DNA from: Blautia sp.
Lineage (GTDB): Bacteria > Bacillota > Clostridia > Lachnospirales > Lachnospiraceae
DNA: 64,000 nucleotides
Reading direction: 5' to 3'
NCBI GenBank assembly: GCA_023667395.1
Contig: JAMPAC010000001.1
Location: forward strand, 604,705 to 668,704
How positions within the stretch are numbered: position 1 is the first letter of the stretch; each line of letters opens with the position of its first letter. Positions 16,127 through 24,934 of this stretch are shown in pieces. The position numbers and the translations under genes were made by a program. Below the pieces are notes generated by a model, which did no database searches, was not told the DNA's origin, and saw nothing but the letters and a program-made list of their open reading frames with translations.

Positions 16127-17863
16127 TTATTCGTCAAAATCACCGCTTCCGCTGGTCTGGGATTCATAGACGTCGCGGTAGATCTCATTATTCGCCAGCA
16201 GTTCTTCATGGGTGCCAAAGCCGTCTATCTGGCCTTCGTTCATGACAATGATCCTGTCGGCATGTTCCACGCTGGATACACGCTGGGCAATGATCAACTT
16301 GGTGGTCCCGGGGATCTCCTCCGCGAAAGCTTTCCGTATCTTGGCGTCCGTGGCGGTATCCACCGCGCTGGTGGAATCGTCCAGGATCAGGATCCGGGGC
16401 TTCTTTAACAGCGCCCTGGCGATACAGAGCCTCTGCTTCTGTCCGCCGGACACATTGGTACCGCCCTGCTCGATGAACGTATTGTAGCCCTCCGGCATCC
16501 TCTGTATGAATTCATCCGCGCAGGCAAGTTCGCAGGCATGCTTACATTCTTCCTCCGTTGCCTCCTTGTCGCCCCAGCGCAGGTTCTCCAGAATGGTCCC
16601 GGAAAACAGCACATTATTCTGGAGCACCACGGCTACCTGGTTCCGCAGCGCCTCCATATCATAGTCGCGCACATCCACGCCGCCCACCAGAAGCTTTCCT
16701 TCCGTCACATCATAGAGCCTGCTGACCAGGTTGACCAGGCTGGACTTGGCGCTTCCGGTGCCGCCGATGATGCCGATGGTCTCGCCGGACCTGATATCCA
16801 GGTCGATATTTTTCAGCACGGGATCGCCCGCGCCCTTTTTATAGCTGAATGACACATTTTCAAAGCGGATGCTTCCGTCCTTCACCTCATGAACGGGATC
16901 CTCCGGGTTAGCCAGGTCAGGCTTCTCCGTCAGCACCTCGCAGATACGCTTCGCGCTGGCGCTGGACATGGTAAGCATCACAAAGATCATGGAAAGCATC
17001 ATCAGGTTCATCAGAATATTCATGCAGTATGTCAGAAGGCTCATCAGCTGCCCTGTGAGCAGTTCATCCTGCACCACCAGATGGGCGCCTATCCAGCTGA
17101 TCAGTATGATACAGGTATAGACCGTCAAATTCATAACAGGTGAATTCCATGCCACGATACCCTCCGCCTTGCAGAAAATATTGTAAATATTCTCACTGGC
17201 TTTCTTAAACTTCTGGTTTTCATAATCCTCCCGGACATATGCTTTCACCACACGGATCGCGGACACATTTTCCTGCACGCTGGCGTTCAGGTCGTCATAC
17301 TTGGGAAACGCCTGTGTAAAATGTTTGGTGGCATTGGTCACGATCACACCCAGGACGCATGCCAGGATGATGACCGCCACCAGGTAAATGCTTGCCAGCC
17401 TGGGACTGATGTAAAACGACATGCACATGGCGATGATCAGGCTGAAAGGCGCGCGCATGGCCATTCTCAGGATCATCTGGTACGCATTCTGTATATTCGT
17501 CACATCCGTGGTCAGCCTGGTCACCAGACCGGACGTACTGAACTTGTCGATGTTGGAAAAGCTGAACTTCTGTATGTTCTCATACATTGCCCTTCTCAAA
17601 TTTCTGGCAAAGCCGGTGGATGCTTTCGCGCCGAACACGCCCCCTCCGATGCCAAAGGAAAGGCTGAGTATCGCCGTCAGTACCATCAGCGCCCCCACCA
17701 GATAAATATGTCTCATATCGCCCTTGTTGACGCCGTCGTCAATAATGGACGACATCAGCAGCGGGATGATCATTTCCATGATAACTTCCGCTATCATGAA
17801 GATCGGGGTCGCAATGGAAGCCTTTTTAAACTCCCTGATCTGTGCTCCAAGTGTCTTTAACAT
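16127..17863 (-). CDS. Heterodimeric ABC exporter subunit, degenerate ATPase site (TM287-like)
   Basis: 578 residues: six TM segments (about 16-310) and an ATPase domain. Walker A is GGTGSAKSS (Ala replaces the usual Gly), signature VSGGQKQRLCIARA, and Walker B is LILDDSTSAVD, with Asp in place of the catalytic Glu. Together these mark the degenerate half of a TM287/288-type heterodimer, so it works with the product of 14171-16105. Such pairs export lipophilic drugs and are commonly controlled by a MarR-type repressor, here encoded just upstream. Confidence 0.92.
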   Translation of the reverse strand: MLKTLGAQIREFKKASIATPIFMIAEVIMEMIIPLLMSSIIDDGVNKGDMRHIYLVGALMVLTAILSLSFGIGGGVFGAKASTGFARNLRRAMYENIQKFSFSNIDKFSTSGLVTRLTTDVTNIQNAYQMILRMAMRAPFSLIIAMCMSFYISPRLASIYLVAVIILACVLGVIVTNATKHFTQAFPKYDDLNASVQENVSAIRVVKAYVREDYENQKFKKASENIYNIFCKAEGIVAWNSPVMNLTVYTCIILISWIGAHLVVQDELLTGQLMSLLTYCMNILMNLMMLSMIFVMLTMSSASAKRICEVLTEKPDLANPEDPVHEVKDGSIRFENVSFSYKKGAGDPVLKNIDLDIRSGETIGIIGGTGSAKSSLVNLVSRLYDVTEGKLLVGGVDVRDYDMEALRNQVAVVLQNNVLFSGTILENLRWGDKEATEEECKHACELACADEFIQRMPEGYNTFIEQGGTNVSGGQKQRLCIARALLKKPRILILDDSTSAVDTATDAKIRKAFAEEIPGTTKLIIAQRVSSVEHADRIIVMNEGQIDGFGTHEELLANNEIYRDVYESQTSGSGDFDE

Positions 17864-17893
17864 AAATGCACTTCCTTTCTATCATTACATATG

Positions 17894-18376
17894 TTACTGT
17901 AATTCCCGGTTCTCTATGCCGCATTCCGCTTCCATCTGCTCCAGGTTATCCTGCAGCTTTCCCAGCAGCCTGTAGAGTTCCGAGATTTCCGCCTCCGTCA
18001 TTCCCTGCAGGATCCTCCTGTCCATAAGCCGCATATGTTCTTCCACCCTGGCGTGCCTCTCGCAGGCGATTCCGGTCATCACCACGCGCTTCAGCCGGGC
18101 GTCCCTGTCCTGGCTCTTTCGCACGATCAGGCCGTTTTTCTCCATGACCTGCAGCGTATTGGTGGCTGTGGCTCCGGAAATCCGGAATTCTTTTTCGATA
18201 TCCTTCTGATAAACCGGCTCATCCATATGATGGTACAAATATCCAAGGATACCGCCCTGCAGCTGAGACTGCGGCGCATTGCCGTCCCTGGGAAAGCTTT
18301 TATGGATCACCGCCTTGATCTGGTTATGGATCACACGCATGGTAAACGCAATGGATCTCTGCTTCTCCTTTTCCAT
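17894..18376 (-). CDS. MarR family transcriptional regulator of the ABC exporter
   Basis: 160 residues from the ATG at 18376, which has AAAGGG 8 nt upstream; the frame extends to 18398-18400 but without a site. A winged helix-turn-helix is visible: EKEFRISGATATNTLQVMEKNGLI followed by wing residues RDARLKRV. Helical ends supply dimerisation. It is the first gene of an operon with both exporter subunits and most likely represses its own promoter through the twin palindromes at 18407-18441. Confidence 0.92.
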   Translation of the reverse strand: MEKEKQRSIAFTMRVIHNQIKAVIHKSFPRDGNAPQSQLQGGILGYLYHHMDEPVYQKDIEKEFRISGATATNTLQVMEKNGLIVRKSQDRDARLKRVVMTGIACERHARVEEHMRLMDRRILQGMTEAEISELYRLLGKLQDNLEQMEAECGIENRELQ

Positions 18377-18406
18377 ATGTATATCCCTTTGCTGATACAT
18401 AATAAT

Positions 18407-18468
18407 GTTAGCGTGCTAACCTTTATTGTTAGCACACTAACATTATCGCAAATGGAACTATTTGTCAA
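18407..18468 (-). promoter_or_regulatory. Promoter and twin MarR operators of the ABC exporter operon
   Basis: Minus strand: -35 TTGACA (18463-18468), 17 bp, -10 TAATGT (18440-18445). Two 14 bp palindromes, GTTAGCGTGCTAAC (18407-18420) and GTTAGCACACTAAC (18428-18441), have centres 21 bp apart, two helical turns, so two dimers would bind the same DNA face. The distal site overlaps the -10 and the proximal site covers the transcription start. This arrangement fits autorepression. Confidence 0.9.
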
Positions 18469-18494
18469 GGGCTATGGGGATTTTAATAATTCTT

Positions 18495-20345
18495 TTAGAA
18501 TTTCCTGCTCTCAAAATACGGGAACCTCTCCAGCGCGGTGAAGATATCCTGGAAATCCTCCCTTGGCGCCAGTCCGATATACCGCTCCAAAAGTTCCCTT
18601 TCCCGGTCTTTGTACTTTCCATAGAAGATATCAAACAGGTTATGTCCCCGCAGATAGATGCGGATTTCCTCCATATGGCGCCTGATATCCTCCACGCTCT
18701 CCAGGTCGCAGCCGAGAACTTCCACCAGATGCCGGCCGCTTGGGAGACGATGAAGGTATTCTTTCCACTTTTCCAGAAGCGTCTCATAAAACGCCTCCTC
18801 CGACTCCACAATCCCCAGCTGCGTCATGACTTTGGGATTCAGAAAATAATTTTCAAAGGAATAATATTTCAGGATCAGCACATTCTCCGGCCGCACCCGG
18901 GGCAGCTTATCCAGATCCTCAAGGTTTCGCTCCTCATAGTAACGGCACAGCTGCCTGCCCAGTTCCCTGGGATCCTTCCCATCGCTGTCACGGACCATAA
19001 GGAACTGATCCCGCAGATAGATCTGGTTCATATACTTCAGGTTGGCATAGGTCTTGATATTGGTACAGCTGTTGGTGGTGATGATGGCAATGCGGGAGAG
19101 ATTTCCCTGACTGTCGGTGGTCTCCGCGTAGTACTTCCCCAGCAGGAGAGGCAGACGGGATTTATCCTGCTTTCCCTCCACGATGAACACAAAATTCACG
19201 TTCATCAGATCCCCTGCGGTATAGCCCAAATCGTCCAGGATTGCGCTGATATCCGTCTTCTTCCTGATATTGCAGGAACCGTCCTCTCCCAGGATCACCT
19301 GGCGTATCTGCCTGCTATTGAAATTAGGCAGCAGGTTGGGGGAATGGGTGGTAAAGATCACCTGATTCTTCGCCGCCAGACGATACAGGATCGTCCCGCA
19401 GACTTTCTGCAGGCTGGGATGCAGGAAAATCTCCGGATCCTCAATCATGATGATGCTGGAGAGGTTTTCCCTGATCTGCGTATATGCCTCCAAAAGGGAA
19501 AATAAATAGATGGAACGCATCCCCTTTCCCATCCGGGAGATGGGGTGGGGCACATTCTGGGCGGGATGACAGATCTCCGTGGAGACCTGCAGGATACTCT
19601 CCACATCCCGGTTCATATAATAACGGATGCTTTCTCGACCGCCGTTTTTATGAAAGCAGTCGTTGACCATCCGGGCAAAATTGTCCAGATTCAGCTGGTA
19701 CAGTTTATAGTCCAGCAGCTTGGACGTCTCAAACACATCCAGTTCGGCGGGCTTCTTCCTCTCGATCAGCCCGATACAGTGAAAACAGTAATTACATTTC
19801 TTCGCCTGATCGAACATGCAGCAGCCCACCCGCATCCGCTTCAGGATCTCATCCTCCTGCAGAAGCAGCAGATCTCCCTGCAGCTGCTCCAGACGGCGCT
19901 CCGTATCCACATGATATATCTTGGGAAAAACTTCCCGTATGTAAGGATTATGCTTGTTGACGCCATCCATATAGCGGATGCGGCCGTCCCGGTTGGCGGT
20001 CATGGTAAAGGTGAGCGCACCGTCAGAATAGGAGGGCAGCTTCCGCTGGAAATCCTGCAGCCAGGCTTCCTTTTTCCGATACTGACTGACCACGCCGCCA
20101 CGCCGCAGCAATTCCATATCTTCCTCCGTAAAGCTGAGGGTAACGCGGATCCGGATCTTGGCGCCTGCCTCCCCGAAATCCTCCGGACTGACCGCATATT
20201 CGCCGCCCACCGCGCGGATGGCGTCCAGCACGGTGGTCTTCCCGATATTGTTCTGCCCCACCAGGATCAGGGCATTCTCAATATCGGGAATGTGCATGTC
20301 ATGGATAGATTTGAAATTCTGGATGCGCAGATCCGTAATCTTCAT
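18495..20345 (-). CDS. OLD-family ATPase with TOPRIM domain
   Basis: 616 residues from the ATG at 20345. The N-terminal half is an ABC-type ATPase: Walker A GQNNIGKTT near residue 30, signature-like SRMGKGMRSIYLF, Walker B IIMIEDPEIFLHPS and H-loop FTTHSP. The C-terminal half is a TOPRIM nuclease-like domain with FIVEGKQDKS (catalytic Glu) and VRDSDGKDP (DxD). A Cys cluster CC-x7-C-x2-C-x2-C at about 175-190 is unusual for the family and may bind Zn or an Fe-S cluster. No partner such as GajB is adjacent, so it is a single-gene (class 1) type, possibly for DNA repair or phage defence. Confidence 0.82.
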   Translation of the reverse strand: MKITDLRIQNFKSIHDMHIPDIENALILVGQNNIGKTTVLDAIRAVGGEYAVSPEDFGEAGAKIRIRVTLSFTEEDMELLRRGGVVSQYRKKEAWLQDFQRKLPSYSDGALTFTMTANRDGRIRYMDGVNKHNPYIREVFPKIYHVDTERRLEQLQGDLLLLQEDEILKRMRVGCCMFDQAKKCNYCFHCIGLIERKKPAELDVFETSKLLDYKLYQLNLDNFARMVNDCFHKNGGRESIRYYMNRDVESILQVSTEICHPAQNVPHPISRMGKGMRSIYLFSLLEAYTQIRENLSSIIMIEDPEIFLHPSLQKVCGTILYRLAAKNQVIFTTHSPNLLPNFNSRQIRQVILGEDGSCNIRKKTDISAILDDLGYTAGDLMNVNFVFIVEGKQDKSRLPLLLGKYYAETTDSQGNLSRIAIITTNSCTNIKTYANLKYMNQIYLRDQFLMVRDSDGKDPRELGRQLCRYYEERNLEDLDKLPRVRPENVLILKYYSFENYFLNPKVMTQLGIVESEEAFYETLLEKWKEYLHRLPSGRHLVEVLGCDLESVEDIRRHMEEIRIYLRGHNLFDIFYGKYKDRERELLERYIGLAPREDFQDIFTALERFPYFESRKF

Positions 20346-20368
20346 AAGCAGACCCACCCTTTAAGGCT

Positions 20369-21277
20369 TCAGTTTCTTTCAGGCAGTTTCGCAATCGCAA
20401 ATCCCATAAACGCAATGGTAATGGCCACTCTGAGTATAAACGGCACTGACAGGAACGCAAGCGGAATCAGATCCAGCAGCGTCGCCACCACAAACATCAA
20501 TACCTTGGAATATACCGCTACCCGGAACAGTTCGCCCGCCGATAACTGCTTCTTCACGCATGAGGCAATGATCATGCCAATCAGCAGATAGATCGCCGCA
20601 CACAGGAAATACCAGAAGACCCTTCCCACAAAAAAGATCAGGTATCCCAGCACAAACACCACCATCATGATGGGCATGAATATCTCGACGATCCAGTCCC
20701 TGCTGATCTCCAGGTCACTTCCAAGATCACTGAACCTGGCCTGCTGATACTCGCCATTCTGATATACGGAAATCCTGTCACGACCCATCAGGATCATATT
20801 CTGGTATCCCTCAGCGGCTATCTCCGATGCCTCCTCATAGGAGAATCCGCTGATATCATCCGTCATATACACAAACGTCCCACTCTGGTCAAATACAAAA
20901 TCCTCATCAATATACAGCCTGCCGTCAGCGATCTCAAAATCCGGAAGTATGTCCTCCCAGTCACTTTTATTCAGGGTGCCAAACCCAATCATAAAACCAA
21001 TAAAAGAAATGATCGTGGCGACCAGCGCCAAAAGCGTCACGAAACCGATCATACTGCCGGTCTTGACTTTCGTCAGCCTGTTATACTGCGGCGGTATGAA
21101 AGAAATAACGAACTGCTGAAAAATATTGGGGGCTTTCTCCGGCTCCTGACTACCGCCATAATGATACGAATTATTATAGCTTCCGTAATTACCATTCATA
21201 TCAGGATCGGTGTAAGAACCGTTCTGCTGATATGAACCTGTGTTTGTACCTGTCTGCTGATTGTAATTATTGTCCAT
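20369..21277 (-). CDS. Multi-TM protein with Asn/Gly/Tyr-rich N-terminus (DUF1189-like)
   Basis: 302 residues. The first 50 are low complexity (Asn, Gln, Gly, Ser, Tyr). One TM (about 76-98), a roughly 100-residue outside domain (ADGRLYIDEDFVFDQSG and MGRDRISVYQNGEY), then four TM segments to the C-terminus. The order one TM, beta-rich external domain, four TM resembles DUF1189 proteins, but I hold this loosely. It is 24 bp upstream of the OLD gene on the same strand, which may mean only read-through. Confidence 0.65.
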   Translation of the reverse strand: MDNNYNQQTGTNTGSYQQNGSYTDPDMNGNYGSYNNSYHYGGSQEPEKAPNIFQQFVISFIPPQYNRLTKVKTGSMIGFVTLLALVATIISFIGFMIGFGTLNKSDWEDILPDFEIADGRLYIDEDFVFDQSGTFVYMTDDISGFSYEEASEIAAEGYQNMILMGRDRISVYQNGEYQQARFSDLGSDLEISRDWIVEIFMPIMMVVFVLGYLIFFVGRVFWYFLCAAIYLLIGMIIASCVKKQLSAGELFRVAVYSKVLMFVVATLLDLIPLAFLSVPFILRVAITIAFMGFAIAKLPERN

Positions 21278-21372
21278 TTCCTTTTCCTCTCATAAATATT
21301 TTTGTGATGTGGATTCAGTATACCATAAAATATATTTTTCGTACAGAAATGTTTTGATGATCAGCCGACATT

Positions 21373-22086
21373 TCAACCATATGAAAAATCAAGATACGGA
21401 TAATCTCCCATCATTTCTTCTATGATCCTTTTATTCAGATTGATCCAACTCATGCATTTATCCAGGATGATGGCATCGCTTGTAACTACGTTGTCCAGTT
21501 TTTCCAGCGCCGCATCTACATTGTGGATCACTTCCACCTGCACTTCGAAGTCACAGTTCGCTAATAACCCGGTAATCCGCTGCTTTAACCTGCCTGAGTT
21601 TGATACCGGGGAATCCAGGTAAAATACTGCTTTTGCTATCCTGTCTTTCTCCAGCATTTTACCAAGGAGCATAATGGCCGTCTCCGTCTTGTCGATCAGG
21701 CGGTAAGTGCCTCTCAGCGCAGCCAGATCCCGTATCGTTCCATCCATGCATTTCAACAGCAAAGACCCTGACAAAGCGACTTCCAGAGTGATGATCGTAT
21801 TAAAGCCGTCGATATTCACCGTGCTTCCCGCTGGAACATTTTCTATTTCTTTCGCTTTTCTCGTTTCAATGCTCTGCCTCGCGGAAACTGCCCTTACCAA
21901 CGCTAACCGCTGCCGTTCCGAAAGCAGATAATGGTTCCCCACAAATACGGAGGCTCCTTTTATGTGGTAGCCCTGATCCAACAGATAACGCAGGTCATTA
22001 CCCGCTTTATGCAGTGTTTCAACGGCGGAACCGCCAAATTCCCTGTCATCATTGGGCGAATATCCCCGTTTTACCATGGCGCTCAT
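21373..22086 (-). CDS. DUF434 family protein
   Basis: 237 residues from the ATG at 22086, where AGAGG lies 9 nt upstream. An upstream in-frame TTG (22110) is less likely. The N-terminal DUF434 core shows VKRGYSPNDDREF, LRYLLDQGY, VGNHYLLSERQRLALVR. The C-terminal half contains IDGFNTIITLE, LDSPVSNSG and acidic residues of a small-nucleotide or RNA-related fold (DUF5616-like). Biochemical function is unknown. It lies 46 bp downstream of a DUF6891 gene. Confidence 0.8.
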   Translation of the reverse strand: MSAMVKRGYSPNDDREFGGSAVETLHKAGNDLRYLLDQGYHIKGASVFVGNHYLLSERQRLALVRAVSARQSIETRKAKEIENVPAGSTVNIDGFNTIITLEVALSGSLLLKCMDGTIRDLAALRGTYRLIDKTETAIMLLGKMLEKDRIAKAVFYLDSPVSNSGRLKQRITGLLANCDFEVQVEVIHNVDAALEKLDNVVTSDAIILDKCMSWINLNKRIIEEMMGDYPYLDFSYG

Positions 22087-22132
22087 ACAATATAACCTCT
22101 TCTCCGGCAATCAGCATATCTTCCCGCTCCGC

Positions 22133-22714
22133 TTATTCACCATACCGCTTATCCCATACCATATTTTTGATTGCCACCTTTTCGTCAGCAGTCTGCGGCC
22201 ATTGCACCGCAAATCCCGCCGCCTCAAACTCTTTCACTATAATCCGGCCAACCTCTTCCGCCGTCGGTTCCTCAAAATAATTTCCAAACGAAAAATAAAG
22301 CAGATCGCTTTCCTCATGCAAAATATGTTCCAGATCCTGCATCGTGTAAAAACAGCATCCGATCACTTTTTCACCATTACCATGCCGCTCCGTGGCGATC
22401 TCATTGCAGTCGTCAAAGCCGTCCGACTGGACATATCCGGCGCAGTGCAGGCATACGATTCCCTGTTCGTCCAGCCTTTGGAAAGCAGCGTCCAGCTTCC
22501 GGAAATTTTCCTGACCGCCCCTGTTCTGAAATTTATCGCGGTACATCTCAACGACTTCCCGCAGTTCGTCGTCTGTGATACCGTCCGACTCCTCAGGATA
22601 CTCCTCCTCGATATATTCCTCACAGCATTCTAGGATCTCGTCATCCGATAAAAAACCCGCTTTTACATAATCGATGATCTGCTCCTCCAGTTCCTCCGCA
22701 AGCATTTCATCCAT
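22133..22714 (-). CDS. DUF6891-like acidic protein
   Basis: 193 residues, strongly acidic. The stretch LDEQGIVCLHCAGYVQSDGFDD, then CFYTMQDLEHIL, LLYFSFGNYFEE and VIVKEFEAAGFAVQW-type text follows the order I know from DUF6891 proteins. These are common single-gene proteins of unknown role in bacteria. No membrane segment. It is the last intact minus gene before an AT-rich accessory stretch. Confidence 0.65.
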   Translation of the reverse strand: MDEMLAEELEEQIIDYVKAGFLSDDEILECCEEYIEEEYPEESDGITDDELREVVEMYRDKFQNRGGQENFRKLDAAFQRLDEQGIVCLHCAGYVQSDGFDDCNEIATERHGNGEKVIGCCFYTMQDLEHILHEESDLLYFSFGNYFEEPTAEEVGRIIVKEFEAAGFAVQWPQTADEKVAIKNMVWDKRYGE

Positions 22715-22785
22715 ACCCTTTTTTCCAGTCCTGTATCCGTTTTCATTATACCGTTATTTCTGAAACCTGCCATATTTAACTTGTA

Positions 22786-22974
22786 CTATTTATATTCTAA
22801 CATCATGTGCTTCCACGCAATGCGTATGGAACGGAAGGATTCCAAAGCCAGCATGGAAATGACCAACATGAACAGGTTTTCAGCAGTTGGCATGGAGGCA
22901 TTCCGAAAATAATTCTAAAAGAACCAAAAAAGCTTGTTAAAAGTATGGTTTCTGTTGTAAAATAAGCGTGACAT
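22786..22974 (-). pseudogene. Transposase N-terminal relic
   Basis: A minus-strand frame begins MSRLFYNRNHTFNKLFWFF, then an in-frame TAG, then NYFRNASMPTAENLFMLV and SMLALESFRSIRIAWKH before another stop. The layout (a short basic start, PTAENL, ALESFRSIR) looks like the N-terminus of IS-type transposases of clostridia. It is truncated, carries an internal stop, and has GGGAG before its ATG. The rest of the element is gone. The remaining gap up to 23280 is AT-rich with no other gene. Confidence 0.55.
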
Positions 22975-23280
22975 ACAATCTCCCGTTTTTGTAAAATTTT
23001 GTTGACACTTATACTATACAACAAATGGAGCAGATTGTATGTTTTTTTATTGCTGAAAAATGGAAAAACTTGTAAAGTGCTGTATAATTATATAATGTAT
23101 ATAAGTTTTCCAGAGTATTACTGACTAAAAAAATCAGCCAAACTCTTATAATGACTAATTGTGCTTTCTAAACTCAAAACACTAGTTTTTTTGCATGGGA
23201 TCGCCGAATATATGTTCTGGTGGAAATTTGTCAAATGTTGGTATATAATAATTATAATTGTATAATCATGGAGGATTCTT

Positions 23281-24147
23281 ATGGGTGCTAATAGTTACAA
23301 AATATCAGAACATAAAGACGAAATATTTACAGATATTATTAAAAAACTGCTTTGGGTTCCAATAGCAGCAATTATACCTCTTGGCGCAAAATTGGTAAAT
23401 ATTATATATAAAAATATAACAGCAGAATCACAATATGCCACTTTTTCAAACATTTTAATGGTATCATGTGTTGTTCTGTCCGTTTTATCAATTATCATAT
23501 CTGTAAATATGTTACACAAAAATGCCCAAGTAGCAAAGAAAAATAAGCTGATAGAAAACAATAAAAATAGAGAAATATCTTCTGATTATCGTTTTTCTTC
23601 AATTATAGCTGAATTGACATTTGATGATAATAGAAAAAATATCACTTCAACTTTAGACTACAATATGACTGTTTTAGCTGACAATGTTACTGAATTTAAA
23701 AGAGATTTGATTTGGAGCGGCTCAAAATATAACGGAACCAGAATTCTACAGAAAAATGACAATAGATATGAAATAGAAGACTCACAACGTGATCATTCGC
23801 CATATCCATATATAATCAAATTCAATTCAGAGAAGAAAAGAGGAGAAACTATTTCATTAAAAACTGAAACATCGGTCGTTGATGAGAAGTTGGATATGAT
23901 ACCTGAGTATTCCTTTATGGCTAAATACCAAATTGATGAATTAATATTAAAAATAATTGCACCTGAGGGTATGATCAAAAACGTAAAACAAGCTGTATAT
24001 GCTGATCGCGCAAAAAGTATCTGTATAGAACCACCAAGAAATATGACCAGTGAGACTGTCAGAAATTTAGTAGTATTTACATATAGAATTCTTAATCCAA
24101 CTTTGCTATATACATATTGCATAGAATGGGAATTTACAAAACAGTAA
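23281..24147 (+). CDS. Two-TM protein with beta-rich soluble domain, unknown
   Basis: 288 residues, AT-rich and likely acquired. TM1 at about 23-41 and TM2 at about 57-77 are followed by a charged linker and a soluble domain of about 190 residues with alternating beta segments (DLIWSGSKYNGTRIL, YPYIIKFNSEKKRGETISL, IIAPEGMIKNV). GGAGG lies 6 nt before the ATG. Promoters TTGTCA-18-TATAAT (23229-23258) or TTGGTA-17-TATAAT (23238-23266) are present. The two-TM plus beta-domain plan recalls membrane effectors of nucleotide-signalling defence, but there is no cyclase nearby and homology is unproven. Confidence 0.6.
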   Translation: MGANSYKISEHKDEIFTDIIKKLLWVPIAAIIPLGAKLVNIIYKNITAESQYATFSNILMVSCVVLSVLSIIISVNMLHKNAQVAKKNKLIENNKNREISSDYRFSSIIAELTFDDNRKNITSTLDYNMTVLADNVTEFKRDLIWSGSKYNGTRILQKNDNRYEIEDSQRDHSPYPYIIKFNSEKKRGETISLKTETSVVDEKLDMIPEYSFMAKYQIDELILKIIAPEGMIKNVKQAVYADRAKSICIEPPRNMTSETVRNLVVFTYRILNPTLLYTYCIEWEFTKQ

Positions 24148-24311
24148 AAATATGATAATATTTTAATATATAACTTTTCTATATTGAAGAACGTGGAAAG
24201 GAGAGATAAGGTAAAATTATCAACCTTATCAACAAGGCAATGGGAAACTAACGAATAAAAGCTGTACGTAACATGTTGACTATCTGCAGTAGTTTCAATT
24301 AAAAGGAGGAA

Positions 24312-24365
24312 ATGTATTTGAATGCGCAAAAACAAATAAAAAAAAGAACAATTAATTCAGTATGA
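24312..24365 (+). CDS. Tiny basic ORF (17 aa) with strong ribosome binding site
   Basis: A perfect AGGAGG (24304-24309) stands 2 nt before an ATG at 24312 and 8 nt before a TTG at 24318. Either start gives a short basic peptide ending KQIKKRTINSV. Upstream is a hairpin GATAAGGT/ACCTTATC (24205-24230), downstream a terminator (24385-24422). It may be a leader or toxin-like peptide, or simply part of a small RNA. No homologue recognised. Confidence 0.35.
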   Translation: MYLNAQKQIKKRTINSV

Positions 24366-24384
24366 TCTTACTGTACATAAAATG

Positions 24385-24422
24385 ACTGCCAGTTGCACTA
24401 TTTATTAGACTGGCAGTTTTTA
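24385..24422 (+). terminator. Plus-strand terminator
   Basis: ACTGCCAGT (24385-24393) pairs with ACTGGCAGT (24409-24417) and is followed by TTTTTATT. It ends the transcript carrying the tiny ORF and probably the 23281 gene. Confidence 0.85.
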
Positions 24423-24438
24423 TTACTGATATACCAAA

Positions 24439-24572
24439 AGAGCATGGATAACTCCATGCTCTCCGCATAATCATAAATTCATTGCTTTAATTAGTTACTA
24501 ATTTTCCATACTGTATTTTTCTCTCCTGCAATATTTTAATTATATAGTATCATAATAATCTAATTGTTGCAA
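24439..24572 (-). ncRNA. Candidate small RNA with own promoter and hairpin end
   Basis: Minus strand: -35 TTGCAA (24567-24572), 17 bp, extended -10 TG-A-TACTAT (24544-24549). A transcript from about 24537 would contain GGAGAG, a palindrome ATTAGTTACTAAT (24489-24501), and end at hairpin AGAGCATGGA/TCCATGCTCT (24439-24462) followed by TTTT. Length is about 100 nt. It converges on the plus-strand terminator 15 bp away. Only 3-codon frames follow the GGAGAG, so it is probably non-coding. Bases 24573-24934 hold nothing I recognise. Confidence 0.45.
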
Positions 24573-24934
24573 GCGATATTTTATAAACACCCCATTTTGC
24601 ATGTTTATTGTATTTCATTAATGAATATCTCGGTCTATTCAATATATAATCATATAATACATTTCGGGAAATGCTCTATCGAAATCCTTGCTGGCTTTTC
24701 ATTTCCAATGTGCTATTTCAAGTTTCTATCTGTCCTCATGATTCGTATATGAAAAAAACTCGAAAAAGAAGTCATATATTCAGCGCAGGAAAACTTACAT
24801 AGGCAGAGACAAAAAACTTCATCCTATTATACACGGGCAAAAGCAAGTAGCAAGAATTCCATTTCCTACTGTATAAGAACACAATATTTCCTACCGATCA
24901 ACCTGACGAGGAATCCACCTCTTAAAAATCCTTC

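Noticed and set aside
23281..24147. Calling this gene a CBASS Cap15-type effector
   Set aside because: Only the two-TM plan is shared; the soluble domain is larger than Cap15's and no cyclase gene is nearby.
24564..24752. Plus-strand frame of 62 codons in the AT-rich gap
   Set aside because: No ribosome binding site; AT-rich hydrophobic text expected by chance; overlaps a minus promoter.
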